Position numbers and translations under genes: made by a program. Source: Torreya grandis (Eukaryota > Streptophyta > Pinopsida > Cupressales > Taxaceae). From it: a DNA stretch of 64,000 bases. Location of the stretch: contig JARHVA010004229.1 in NCBI GenBank assembly GCA_037957365.1, positions 960,001 to 1,024,000 on the forward strand, given 5' to 3'. The notes below the pieces were generated by a model. The model saw nothing but the letters and a program-made list of their open reading frames with translations, was not told the DNA's origin and ran no database searches. Shown here piece by piece: positions 28,801 through 40,000 of this stretch (the first letter of the stretch is position 1; every line of letters starts with the position of its first letter).

Positions 28801-31800
28801 GCAATGACATTCGTATAAGAAACGTTACTCAAAATATAAAACACATCAAAATTTTAAATAATTTATCCTAGTGTTATGAATTATTATGCACAACAACATT
28901 GGTACAATAAACTATACTCAAAATATAAAACACCCTAAATATTATTAAATTTTGTCCCATTGTTGAAAATTGTGTCATTCAACAACATTAGTATGGGAAA
29001 CTAGACTTAAAATATGTAACAACCCAAATATTTCATAAATTTTGCATAGTTTTATGAATTTTGTGGTGTAGTAACATTAGTATGGGTAAACTTACTTCAA
29101 ATATTTAACATCACAAATATATTTAAAATTTGTACTAGTGTTAAAAAAATTTATGCACAACAACATTGGTATAAGAAACTTGACTCAAAATATGCAACAA
29201 CCAAAATATTTATAATATTTGTTACAATTTTTTTAATTTTGATTAAAAAAATGTTGGGATGGGAAACCTAACTCAAAATATGATACACCCCAAATATTTT
29301 TGTAATTTTTCCTAGTTTTGCAAATTTCACCATGTAATGACATTGGTATGGGAAACCCAACTCAAAATATGTAAACACTAAAATATTTATGATATTTGTC
29401 AAAATGTTTTTAATTATGAGAAAAAATAAAGTTGGTATGAGACACCTGACTCAAAATATGAAACACACCAAATATTTCTAAAATTTTTCTGAATTTTTTG
29501 AATTTGTTGTATAATGAAATTAGTATAGGAAACCTAACTCAAAATATACAACAATAAAAAACATTCGAAAAAATTTCCAAATGTTGTGAACCATGACACA
29601 CAATTACATTAGTATGATAAACCCTACTCAAAATATGTAACACCCAAAATATTTTCAAAAAAATTCCCTATTTTTCAAACTACACAATTAAATAATATTT
29701 GTATGAGAAATCTAAGTCAAAATATGAAACATCGTAAATATTTATAAAATTTGGATGAGTGTGGTGAATTGAATGGAAAAAACATTGGTACATGAAACTA
29801 AACTCAAAATATGTGACATTCCAAATATTTTTAAATATACAACACCATAAATATTTCTAAAATCTATCCTCTTACTTTATATTACACCATGTAATGACAT
29901 TGGTATTCGAAACCCAACACAAAATATGCTACATCCCAAATATTTATGAATTTTTTCTAAATGTTGCAAATTAAAACATGAAATGATATTTGTATGAGAA
30001 ACCCAACTCAAAAAATTTAACACCCTTAATATTTCAAAAAAAAAATCCCAATGTTCTTATAAAGCATGTGGTATAATGAGATTTGTATGGGAAACGTGAC
30101 TCAAAATATGTAACACCCTAAATATTTTTAAAAAAATTCTTATTGTTGAAAATTATGCTGTATAATGGTATTTGTATAGGAATCCTAGCATAAAATATGA
30201 AACACCCTAAATATTTGAAATATTCATCCTAGTGTTGGGAACCATACCACATGATGACATTGGTATGATAAACCTGACTCAAAATATGTAACACCCAAAA
30301 TATTTTCATAAATTTTCCTAGTATTTTGAACTAAATCACATAATGACATTGGTATAAAAAACTTAATTGTATTAAACACCCCAATTATTTCTATAATTTG
30401 TCCTAGTGTTAAAAATTATATCATGTAATGAAATTGATTCAAGAAACCCAACTTAAAATGTACAATGTTCTAAATATTTAAAAAAATTAGTCCCAATTTT
30501 ATGAGTTGCACCATGAAACAACATTGGTATGTGAAACTTAACCCAAAATATGCAACTCCCAAAATATTTTAAAAATGTCTTATTGTTATGAATTACATCA
30601 TACAATGAATTTATTATGAGAAACCTAACTCAAATTATGCAAAATCCAAAATATTTATGAATTTTATTCCAATGTTGTGAATTGTGCTATACAACAACAT
30701 TGTTATGGGAAACTTGACTCAAAATTTGCAACATCTCAAATATTCCTCAATTTTTTCCTAGTGTTTTAATTATTCCAAATAGTCATATTTCTATGGGAAA
30801 CCTAATTCAAAAAATAAAACATCATAAATATTTACAAAATTTGTCTCAATGTTTTGAATTTCACCATGTAATGATATTAGTACATGAAATTAACACAAAA
30901 TATGTAACAAACCAAATATTTATTAAAATTATCCAAATATTTTTAATTGTGTCATACAATGACATTGTTATAATAAATCCAAATCAAAATATGTAACACC
31001 AAAAATATATATATATTTTTTGTTTTGAGAGTTACACCATAGAATGACATTAGTACGATAAACTAGACTCAAAATATTCAACACCCCAAATATTTATAAA
31101 ATTTATATTGATATTTAAAATTATACATTTTGATGATATTGGTATTGGAAACCCAACTAAAAATATACAACACCTCAATTATTTATTAAATTTGCACCAA
31201 TTTCGGAAATTATCTCATGCAATGACATTGATATAGGAAACTCAACTCAAATTTTATACAACCTAAATATTTATAATTTTTTTCCCAGTGATATGAATTA
31301 TGTTACATAATAAAATTAATAGGAAACCCATCTCTAAATATGTGAAACCAAAACTATTTGTAAAATTTATCCCAGTGTTGTGAATTTCATGAAACAATGA
31401 CATTGGTTTAGGAAACATGACTCAAAACATGCAACACCCCAAATATTTTAAATTTTTTTCCCAATGATACAAATTTATCCACACAAATAAATTGGTTGGG
31501 GAAACTTGACTAAAAATATCAAACACCCCAAATATTTCCTATTTTCCCCTAGTGTTGAAAATTTTGGCACACACCAACATTGTTATGGGAAACCTAACTC
31601 AACATATCCAACAATCCAAATATTTCTAAAATATAGCCCATTATTTTGAATTATACTATAAAATGACATTTGTATGGGAAACCTGACTCAAAATATGAAA
31701 TATGCCAAATAGTTGGAAAATTTGTGTTGTGAATTACATCATGAAATGACATTAGTACAAGAAACCTGACACAAAATATGAAACACCCTAAATATTTGTT

Positions 31801-32930
31801 ATAATTGTCAAAATGATTTGAATTATGCATTGTAATGGAATTATTTTCAAACGTTAATCAAAATATTAAACTTGACTAAATAACTCAAAACATTTCTTAG
31901 TGTTGCAAATTACATCCGGCAAGGACATTGATATGGGAAACTTGACTTAAAATATATAACAGTCAAATTATTTCTAAAATTTGTTCTAGTGTTACAAATT
32001 ACATCATGTAATGACATTGTTATGAGAAATACAATGTAAAATATTTAGCATCCCAAATATATTCTTAATTTATCCTAGTGGTTTGAATTTTTCTACACAA
32101 AGACATTGGTAAAATAAACTTGACTCAAAATATGTAATCATACAAATATTTCAAAATGCAAAATGACACTGGTGTGGGAAACCTAACTCAAAACATGTAA
32201 AACACCAAATATTTCTCAAATTTGTCTCAATGTTGTGAATAATGTAGTGGAATGACAATCATCTTAAACTTGACTCAAAATATACAAAACCTAAAACATT
32301 ACTAAATTTTATTAATGTGTTGTGAATGAGACCATGTAAAAACATTGATATGGGAAACTTGACTCAAAATATGCAAAACCCCATGTATTTATGAAATTTG
32401 TCTTAGTTTTATGAACTCTAATTTTTAATGACATTAGTATTTGAAACCTGTATCAACATATGACACAACATAAATGTTTTAAATTTTTCTCCCAGTGTTA
32501 TGAATTACATGACATAATGACATTAGTATAGGAAATGTGACTCAAAATATGTAGTATGATGAATATTTTATAAATTTATGCCATCGCTATGAATTACATT
32601 ATGAAATGACATTGGTATGAGAAACTTAACTCAAAATATGTAACACCCTAAATATTCAATATTTTTTGTCTAGTGTTATAAATTACATCATTCAAAAACA
32701 ATGGTATGGATACCCTAATCCAAAATATACAACACCCACAATATTTCGAAAATATATTCTAGTGCTAAGTATTTGGGTACAAAATTACATGAATATGGGA
32801 AAACTTGACTCAAAATATGCAACACCAAAAATATTTCAAAAAATTGACTTAGATTTTTAAATTGTATTGTGTAACAACATTGGTATGGTAAACCTAACCC
32901 AAAATATCCAACACCCTAAATATTTCTTAA

Positions 32931-32948
32931 ATTTGTCCCTATTTTGTT
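32931..32948. repeat. Left 18-bp target-site duplication of the LINE
   Basis: ATTTGTCCCTATTTTGTT is perfectly repeated at 34035-34052 on the other side of the LINE. It belongs to the satellite monomer at the TTTGTCC...TTGTG position. Confidence 0.95.
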
Positions 32949-33050
32949 TTAGATTATGGTAAAATGAGGTTTTGAAGGGAACCCAAAACCCTTTAATAGA
33001 ATCAAAAAAGATAAAGCATTAACAACCACCAGGAAAAGTAGTCCTGAAAC
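32949..33050 (-). other. LINE 3' UTR and tail
   Basis: Non-coding end of the minus-strand LINE, with GGTTTCAGGACTAC, TTTATCTTTTTTGATTC, AAAGGGTTTTGGGTTCCCTT and a terminal ACCATAATCTAA. The same order of motifs ends the + strand element at 4708-5624. There is no long poly(A). Both tails end in TAATCTAAAAC, with the final bases overlapping the target sequence. Confidence 0.75.
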
Positions 33051-33152
33051 CTACTGAAGAGCAACATCAAAATCAGGTTTTACAGGGACAACATCAATAT
33101 CTAGTTTATGAATACTATTTAGCCCCCTAATATTCTAACTAATGATTTTCAT
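33051..33152 (-). pseudogene. LINE ORF2 stub: endonuclease start fused to 3' UTR
   Basis: An ATG lies 2 bp after the ORF1 stop and opens MKIIS, then a stop, then NIRGLNSIHKLDI. This matches the common start of plant L1-like ORF2, where SWN-RGLN begins the apurinic-type endonuclease. The tryptophan codon TGG has become TAG (33135-33137). Within about 20 codons the frame runs into sequence related to the 3' UTR of the 4708-5624 element (GTCCCTGTAAAACCTG) and stops at 33051-33053. The catalytic endonuclease residues and the whole reverse transcriptase are absent. The short, tightly spaced ORF1-ORF2 gap suggests reinitiation or linked translation in the parent element. Confidence 0.7.
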
Positions 33153-33154
33153 AT

Positions 33155-34034
33155 CTATTTTTTAGGGGTAAAATCTAGAATAGTTGCCTGCCTACCATCA
33201 GCAATATTTTGCATACTTTCTAACTCTCTGGTTTCCTTAGTGGATCTTCTTCCAAGTTTGTCTAGGGAACCAACATCCGGTTTCACCTTAGAATGTTGTT
33301 CAACTCTTTTTCTAGATTTATTCAGAATAGAAGCAATAGGTTTCACCTTAGTTTGCTGATCTATTTTTCTACTTCTAGTTTCTACCCCCTTAGTATTGAT
33401 CTTTTTTTCAGCCCTTTTTCTTTGGTTTAGTTTATGCTTTGAGTTTTCTCCATTATCTTTCACAACTTCTAGGGGAGGAGGCTCATCCAAAGGAAAGTCA
33501 TTATCAGCCTAAGATAACACCTGGATCTCCCTGGACTGAGAAAAAAGAATATCTCCCTCCTCTAATTTATTTCTAGCTTCAGCCAAGAAATCACCTTCCT
33601 CTTGCACAATTTTGTCATCTACATCTCTCCATTGATTTTCTATCCTTTGATAGATCACAATTTGTTTTGATAGATCTATCAAATCATCTATTCTTTATTT
33701 AGGTATTATGGTATTTGATTGCAAACCATGTCCTTCTTTCTCAGAGTTTACTTTCTCAAAAGAAGGTTCTTTATCCACCTCAGTATGTAAAGCATTAGAA
33801 TATTCAAAAGAAGGCTCTTTATCTACCTCAGCATGTGGAGCTTTAGAATCTTCATTATTATTTTGTTCTTGGCACTAATCTTCTTTGGGTTTCCATACTT
33901 TCTTTTGCTGGACCTTGGTCTTTTTCCCATTTGAAACACTACTAGGATGATTTTTACTTTTGGAGGGACAATTTTTAACCAGATGCCCCTGTTTCTTACA
34001 AGCATAGCAAGAGTTGGGAAAATCTTCAAAAAAC
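33155..34034 (-). pseudogene. LINE ORF1 remnant with CCHC zinc knuckle and three in-frame stops
   Basis: One continuous minus-strand frame runs from the element's 5' edge to a TAG at 33155-33157, interrupted by stops at 33875-33877, 33695-33697 and 33509-33511. It begins FFEDFPNSCYACKKQGHL and continues with KNCPSKSK, a Cx2Cx4Hx4C zinc knuckle typical of plant LINE ORF1 RNA-binding proteins. An acidic middle region follows, including two similar EVDKEPSFE-type segments, and then a lysine/arginine-rich end finishing ATILDFTPKK. ORF1 proteins coat the LINE RNA and help retrotransposition. The N-terminal part is missing through 5' truncation. The lack of frameshifts, with only point-mutation stops, argues for modest age. 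Confidence 0.78.
33968..34009 (-). other. CCHC zinc knuckle motif of LINE ORF1
   Basis: Fourteen codons reading CYACKKQGHLVKNC, with all four zinc ligands (C, C, H, C) intact at the standard Cx2Cx4Hx4C spacing. This is the most diagnostic protein motif in the window. Confidence 0.9.
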
Positions 34035-37000
34035 ATTTGTCCCTATTTTGTTAATTATGTAGTGTAATGACCTTAATATAAGAAAGCTACCTCAAAATAT
34101 GCAACACTTGAAATGGTTTCAAAAAATTTCCCAATGTTGTAAATCATGATACTGAATGACCTTGGTATGGGAAACACAACTAAAAATATGAAAAATACCA
34201 AATATTTATATAATTTCATCCATTTGTTTAATTATAAAACATAATGACATTTATATGGTAAACTTGACTCAATATATAATCTACTCTAAAAATTTATAAA
34301 ATTTCACTAAATGTTATACATTATATCATATAATGACATTAGTAAAGGAAACCCAAATAAAAATATATGAAACACCAAATATTTATTAAATTTATCCTAA
34401 TGTTTTAAATTTTATGAAAGAATAACATTGTTATGATAAACCTGACTTAAAATATGCATCACCCCTTTCTACAATTTTTTTAGTGTTGTGAATTCCATCA
34501 CGAAATTACATTGGTATGGGAAACCTAAATCAAAATATGTAACCCCCCTAATATTTATTAAATTTATCTTTTTGTTGTAATTTATGATGCACAATAACAT
34601 TTGTATAGGAAAACTGACTCAAAATATTCAACTCCTCAAGTATTTACAAAAACATTCCTAGTGTTTTGAACCATGTCACACAATGATATTGGTATGGGAT
34701 ACCCAACTCAAAATATGAAACACACAATATATATTCAAAAAAATTCCTAGTGTTGAAAAGTACACCTCCTAATGACATTAGCATGTGAAACAAAACTCAA
34801 AATCTAAAATAGCCCAAAATTTTCCAAAATTTGTCATAATGTTTCAAATTACACCATTCATTAACATAAGTATTGAAAACCTAACTTATAATATTCAACA
34901 CCCCACATATTTAAAAATAATTTGTGTTTCAAATTGTGTCACACAACATTGTTATGATAACCCCAACTAAACATATGTAACACATCAAATATTTTAAAAA
35001 TTTATGCTAATGTTGTGAACTATGTCATACAATTAGATTGGTATGTGAAACTTGACTAAACATATGAAACACCATAAATATTTTCAAATTTTATCCTAGT
35101 TTTATGAATTGTGCCATGTAATGACATTGGTATAATAAACTTTACTCAAAATATGCAACACCCTAAATATTTTTTAAATTTGTCCCAATGTTGAAAATTG
35201 CATTGTGTAACTTCATTAGTTTTAGAAACTTGACTTAAGATATGTAACACCCTAGATATTACTTAAATTTATCTTAATGTTTTTAATTGCATATCACAAA
35301 GACATTTGTATAGAAAATCTAACTCAATATATGTAACATCTCAAAATTTTCATAAATTTTCCTTGTATGTGAATTATGATGTATAATGACATTGGTATGG
35401 GAACCTAAAATATTATATAACTACCCAAAAATTTAGAATTTTTTCCTAGTATTCTAAAAAGGGATACTTAGTAACATTAGTACAAGAAACCTAACTCAAA
35501 ATATGCAATACCTCAAATATTTCTTAAATTTGTCCTAGTGTTTTGAATTATGACATGTAAGGATGTTGGTATGAAAAACCTAACTAAAAATATGTAACAT
35601 CCAAAATATTTCAAAAATATGTCCCAATGTTGTGAACTAGACCACATAATGACATTGGTATATGAAACCTCATTCAAATTATTCAACACCCCAAATATTT
35701 CTTAAATTTGTCCTATTTTTAGGAACTACGCCACATAATGACATTAATTTGGGGAACCCAACTCAAAATATACAAAATCAAAAATATTTTAAAATTTTTT
35801 CCCAATGTTACAAATTACATCACACAATGACATACATATGGGAAATATGACTAAAATGTGTAACACAACATATATTTTTAAATTTTTCCTAATATTACAA
35901 ATTTCACCAAACAATGGAAATTATACATGAAACTTGACTCAAATTATGGAACACCCGAAATGATTTTGAATTTTTTAACAATTTTTTGAATTTCATTGCA
36001 TAATGACATGGATATAAGAAGCCTAAATAAAAAATGTGACTTAAAAAATATTTATAAACTTTGTCCTAGTGTTATAATTTTTGTAATGTAATGACATTAA
36101 TATGGTAAAATTGACTCAAAATATGTAACACTATAAATTCTTTGTATGTTTTTCCCAATGTTGTGAATTTCACTATGTAGTGACATTTGTATGGGAAAAT
36201 TGACTCAAAAATTCAACACCCCAAATATTTATATTTTTTTGTAGTTTTGTGAAATATACTATGTAATGACATTGATATGGTAAACTTGAATCAAAATATG
36301 TAACAACCCTAATATTTTTTTAATTATTTTCTATTGATATAAATTGTACCATGCAATAACATTGCTTTGGAAAACCAAATGGAAAATATAAAACACCCCA
36401 AATATTTTTGAAATTTATCCTAGTGTTGAAAATTATGCCACATAGTAAAATTGGTATGAGACACCACACTCAAAATATGCAACACCCCAAACATTTCTAT
36501 AAAATGACCCAGTGTTGCAAATAACATCGTACAATGACATTGTTATTGAAAACATGATTCAAAATATGAAACATCCAAAGTATTTATTGATTTTTTCCTA
36601 GTGGTTCAAACTAAATTATGTAATGAAATTATTGTGGGAAACCTGACTCAAAATATGCTACACATCAAGTACTTTTGGAATTTTTCCTAGTGTTGTGAAT
36701 TTTTTCATGTAATGACATTGGTAAGACAATCCTAAATAAAAATTAGCAACAACAAAATTATTTCAAAATTTTATCCCAATGTTCTAAATTATGATGCAAA
36801 ATGAAATTGTTATCGAAAAACATGACACAAATATGTAAATCTATAATATTTTTAAAAATTCTTCTCATGTTGTGAATTGGACCATGCAATGAGATTGGTA
36901 TAGGAAACCTAACTAAAAATACATAACATTTAAAATATTTGATAACTTTACTCTACTGTTATGAATTATGTTGTGCATAACATTAATATATGAAACCTGA

Positions 37001-40000
37001 CTCAAAAGATGAAACACCCCAAATATTTCTAATATTTATCCTAATTTTATGAATAAAGGCATGTAATGACATTCGTATGGGAAATCCTGACTCAAAATAT
37101 GCAACACACCAAATATATCAAAAAATTGTATTGATTTTCTAAATTGCATCATGTAACAACATTGGTATGCAAAACCTAACCTGAAAAATGCAATGTCCAA
37201 AATATTTTTTAAATTTTTCCTAGTGTTATGAATTGTATGTTGTAATGAATTTAGTCTAGGAAGCCAAATTTTTAAATGTGCAACATGACAAATATTTTCC
37301 ATTTTTTCCCAATGTTGTTAATTGTGTTACAAAATAACATTGATATGGGAAAATTAACTCAAGGTATGAAACACACTAAATATTTACAAAATTTATCATA
37401 TTTTAATTAATTTTGACATGTAATAACATTGGTATGTAAACTTGACTCAAAATAAACAACACTCAAAATATTACTTATATTTATCTTATTATTAAAAATC
37501 ACATCACATAATGATAATGGTATGGGAAACACAAAAAAAAAATTTAACACCCTAAATGTTTTTGAAATATATCCTAGTTTTGTATATTATGGCATGTAAT
37601 TACAATTCTATGAGAAACCTTACTCAAAATATATAATACCATAAATATTTCATAAAATTTTCCTAATTCCATCAATTTCATCGCATAATGACATTGGGAT
37701 ATGAAGCTTAACTGAAAATATTTATAACCATAATTTTTTTCTAAAAACTTTCCCAACATTATGATTTATGTGTTTCAACAACATTCATATGGGAAACCTA
37801 ACTCAAAATAATAAACATCCCAAATATTTATGAAACATTCCCTAGTGTTCCAAATTACAATGTGTAACAACATTGGTATGGGAAAAATGAATCAAAGTAT
37901 ACAACACCCTAAATATTTATAATATTTTCCCTAGTGTTAGGTATTTTGATAAAAAACAACTTTTTTATGTGAAAATATTGTCAAAATATGTGACACCCAA
38001 AATATTTCTAAAATTTATCCTAGTGTTATGTATTACATGATACAATGACATTAGTAAGAGAAACATGAATCACAAAATTCAACACCCAAAATATGTCATA
38101 AGTTTCTCCAATGTTATAAATTATGTAGTGTAATGAGATTTATATGGGAAACATGACTCAAATTATTTAAAACACTAAATATTTCATAAATTTATTCTAG
38201 TGTTATGAATTAAATCATGTAATAACATCTCTATGGGAAACCTAACTCAAATTATGCAACACTCCAAATATTTCTAAAAGTTATCCTAGTCTATTAAATT
38301 ACATCAAGCAATGACATTGATATGCCTAACTTGACACAAAATATTTATCTCATCAAATATTTAAAAAATTCATCTCAATGTTATGAATTGCATCATATAA
38401 TGACATTGGAATAAAAAACATAACCCAAAATATTCAACACCTTAAACATTTAGTTCAAGAAACATAACTCAAAATATGCAACACCCAAACTATTACCAAA
38501 ATATGTGTCAATGTTTTGAATTACAACACAACAATATTGGTATGGGAAACCCAACTCAAAATATGAAACACACCAAATATTTCTAAAATTTATTCGAGGG
38601 TTTTGAATTACAATGTTTAATGAAATTTGTATAGGAAAATTGACTCAAAATATACTACACCCAAAATATTACTTGTCCAACTATTTTGAATTTCACTATG
38701 CAATGACATTGGTATAGGAAACCCAACTCAAAAACATAACACCTCAATTATTTTTGAAAATTTTCCCAATGTTCAAAATTACACAAAATTGACATTTGTA
38801 TAATAAACCCAACACAAAATAGACAAAACATCGAATATTTAGTAGATTTGTCTAAGTGTTATAAATTGAGTTATGCAACGACATTGGTATTGAAAAATTG
38901 ACTAAAAATATTTAAGACCCAAAATATTTATAAAATTTTGTTTCAAATTGTGTCCTATATAGGAAACCTAACTCAGAAAATATGACCCAAATTTTTATAA
39001 AATATATTATAATGTTGTGACCTATGACACAAAATGACATTATTTTAGGAAACCCAACTCAAAATATGAAACACCATAAATATTTAATAAAATTATCCTA
39101 GTTTTGAAAACTAAAGCATAAAGTGACATTGGTATGGGAATCATTACTAAAAATATGAAACACCCCAAATATTAAAAAAAATCTTAGTTTTTTTAATTAC
39201 ATTATGCAACAACATTGGTATGGTAAATATAACATATAATATACAACAATATGACACACATAACATTGGTATAGGAAATGTGACTCAAAATATGCAATAT
39301 CTAAAATCTTTTAAAAAAATTTCCTAATGTTGTGAGTTGCATCACACAATGACATTGGTATAGGAAACCCAATTCAAAATATTTAGCATACCAAATATTT
39401 CTAAAATTTATCAAAGTGTTGTGAATTATGCCATACATTGACATTGGTGTGAGAAACATGACTCAAAATATGTAATAACTCAAGCATTTCTTAAATTTAT
39501 CCTAGTTTTGTCAACTATACCACAAAATGGCATTGGTATGGTAAACATTACTCAAAAAATGTAACACTAAATATATTTCTCAAATTTTCCTTAGTGTTGT
39601 AAATTATGTGTTTCAAAAAAAAAATTATGAGAAACGTAACTTAAAATATGCAACACCCCTAATATTTCTAAAAATTGTCCTAGTGTTGTAAATTGCAACT
39701 ATAATCACACTAGTATGGGAAAACTAACTCAAAATATGCAACACCTCATGTTTTTCTAGAATTTGTCCTAGTTTTATGAATTGTTACATGCAGTGACATT
39801 ATTATGGGAAAACCATCTAAAAATATGTGACACCCCAAATATTTTTGAAATGTGTCCCAATTTTATGAGTTACATGAAACAATGACATTGATATGAGAGA
39901 CATGACTAAAAATATGGAACACACAAAATATTTTAGGAAAAAAATTTAGTGTTGTAAATTACACTCTAAAATGCCATTGGTAAAAGAAACTTGACTCAAA

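Larger units (their letters stand above)
12775..31868 (+). repeat. Segmental tandem duplication of satellite, copy 1 (about 19.1 kb)
   Basis: Monomer-by-monomer similarity, by eye about 80%, runs in the same order to 31876-53729. Matched landmarks (copy 1 / copy 2) include TAACTCAAAA 12781/31881, GTGGGAAACCTAAC 13101/32174, ACCTTGGTATGGGAAA 13981/34159, a fused monomer 27381/49137 and another fusion 29817/51683. Monomers at other offsets are clearly less alike. Copy boundaries fall at the same phase within the monomer, which fits unequal homologous exchange. Confidence 0.8.
7417..32948 (+). repeat. Satellite array, block 2
   Basis: About 25.5 kb of uninterrupted satellite in the same orientation and with the same monomer as block 1. 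It begins with the right target-site duplication of the preceding element (7417-7432) and ends with the left target-site duplication of the LINE (32931-32948). It contains no gene. Occasional truncated or fused monomers occur, for example at 15536-15556, 20067-20085, 27381-27420 and 32145-32165. Larger-scale duplications inside it are listed separately. Confidence 0.97.
32949..34034 (-). mobile_element. LINE (L1-like non-LTR retrotransposon), 5'-truncated and internally deleted
   Basis: A 1,086-bp insertion between perfect 18-bp target-site duplications. On the minus strand it holds, in order: the zinc-knuckle end of ORF1 (broken by stops), the ORF1 stop, a 2-bp gap, the first codons of ORF2 with an endonuclease-type start, then an abrupt change to 3' UTR ending ACCATAATCTAA. 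Most of ORF2, including essentially the whole endonuclease and all of the reverse transcriptase, is missing. The 5' end stops just upstream of the zinc knuckle, as expected for incomplete target-primed reverse transcription. Its tail is shared with the + strand element at 4708-5624. Confidence 0.88.

Noticed and set aside
32666..32860. Plus-strand open frames with MGNLTQNMQHPKYF-like text here and elsewhere
   Set aside because: Translation of the satellite itself, with no conservation beyond the monomer sequence.
33823..34029. 68-codon minus-strand ATG frame over the zinc-knuckle region
   Set aside because: Wrong frame. The neighbouring minus-strand frame gives the intact CCHC motif and continues into the ORF1 C-terminal part.
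32949..34034. LTR retrotransposon gag as the source of the zinc knuckle
   Set aside because: The ORF2 start (MKIIS-stop-NIRGLN) follows directly, there are no LTRs, and the target-site duplication is 18 bp rather than the 4-6 bp typical of LTR elements.
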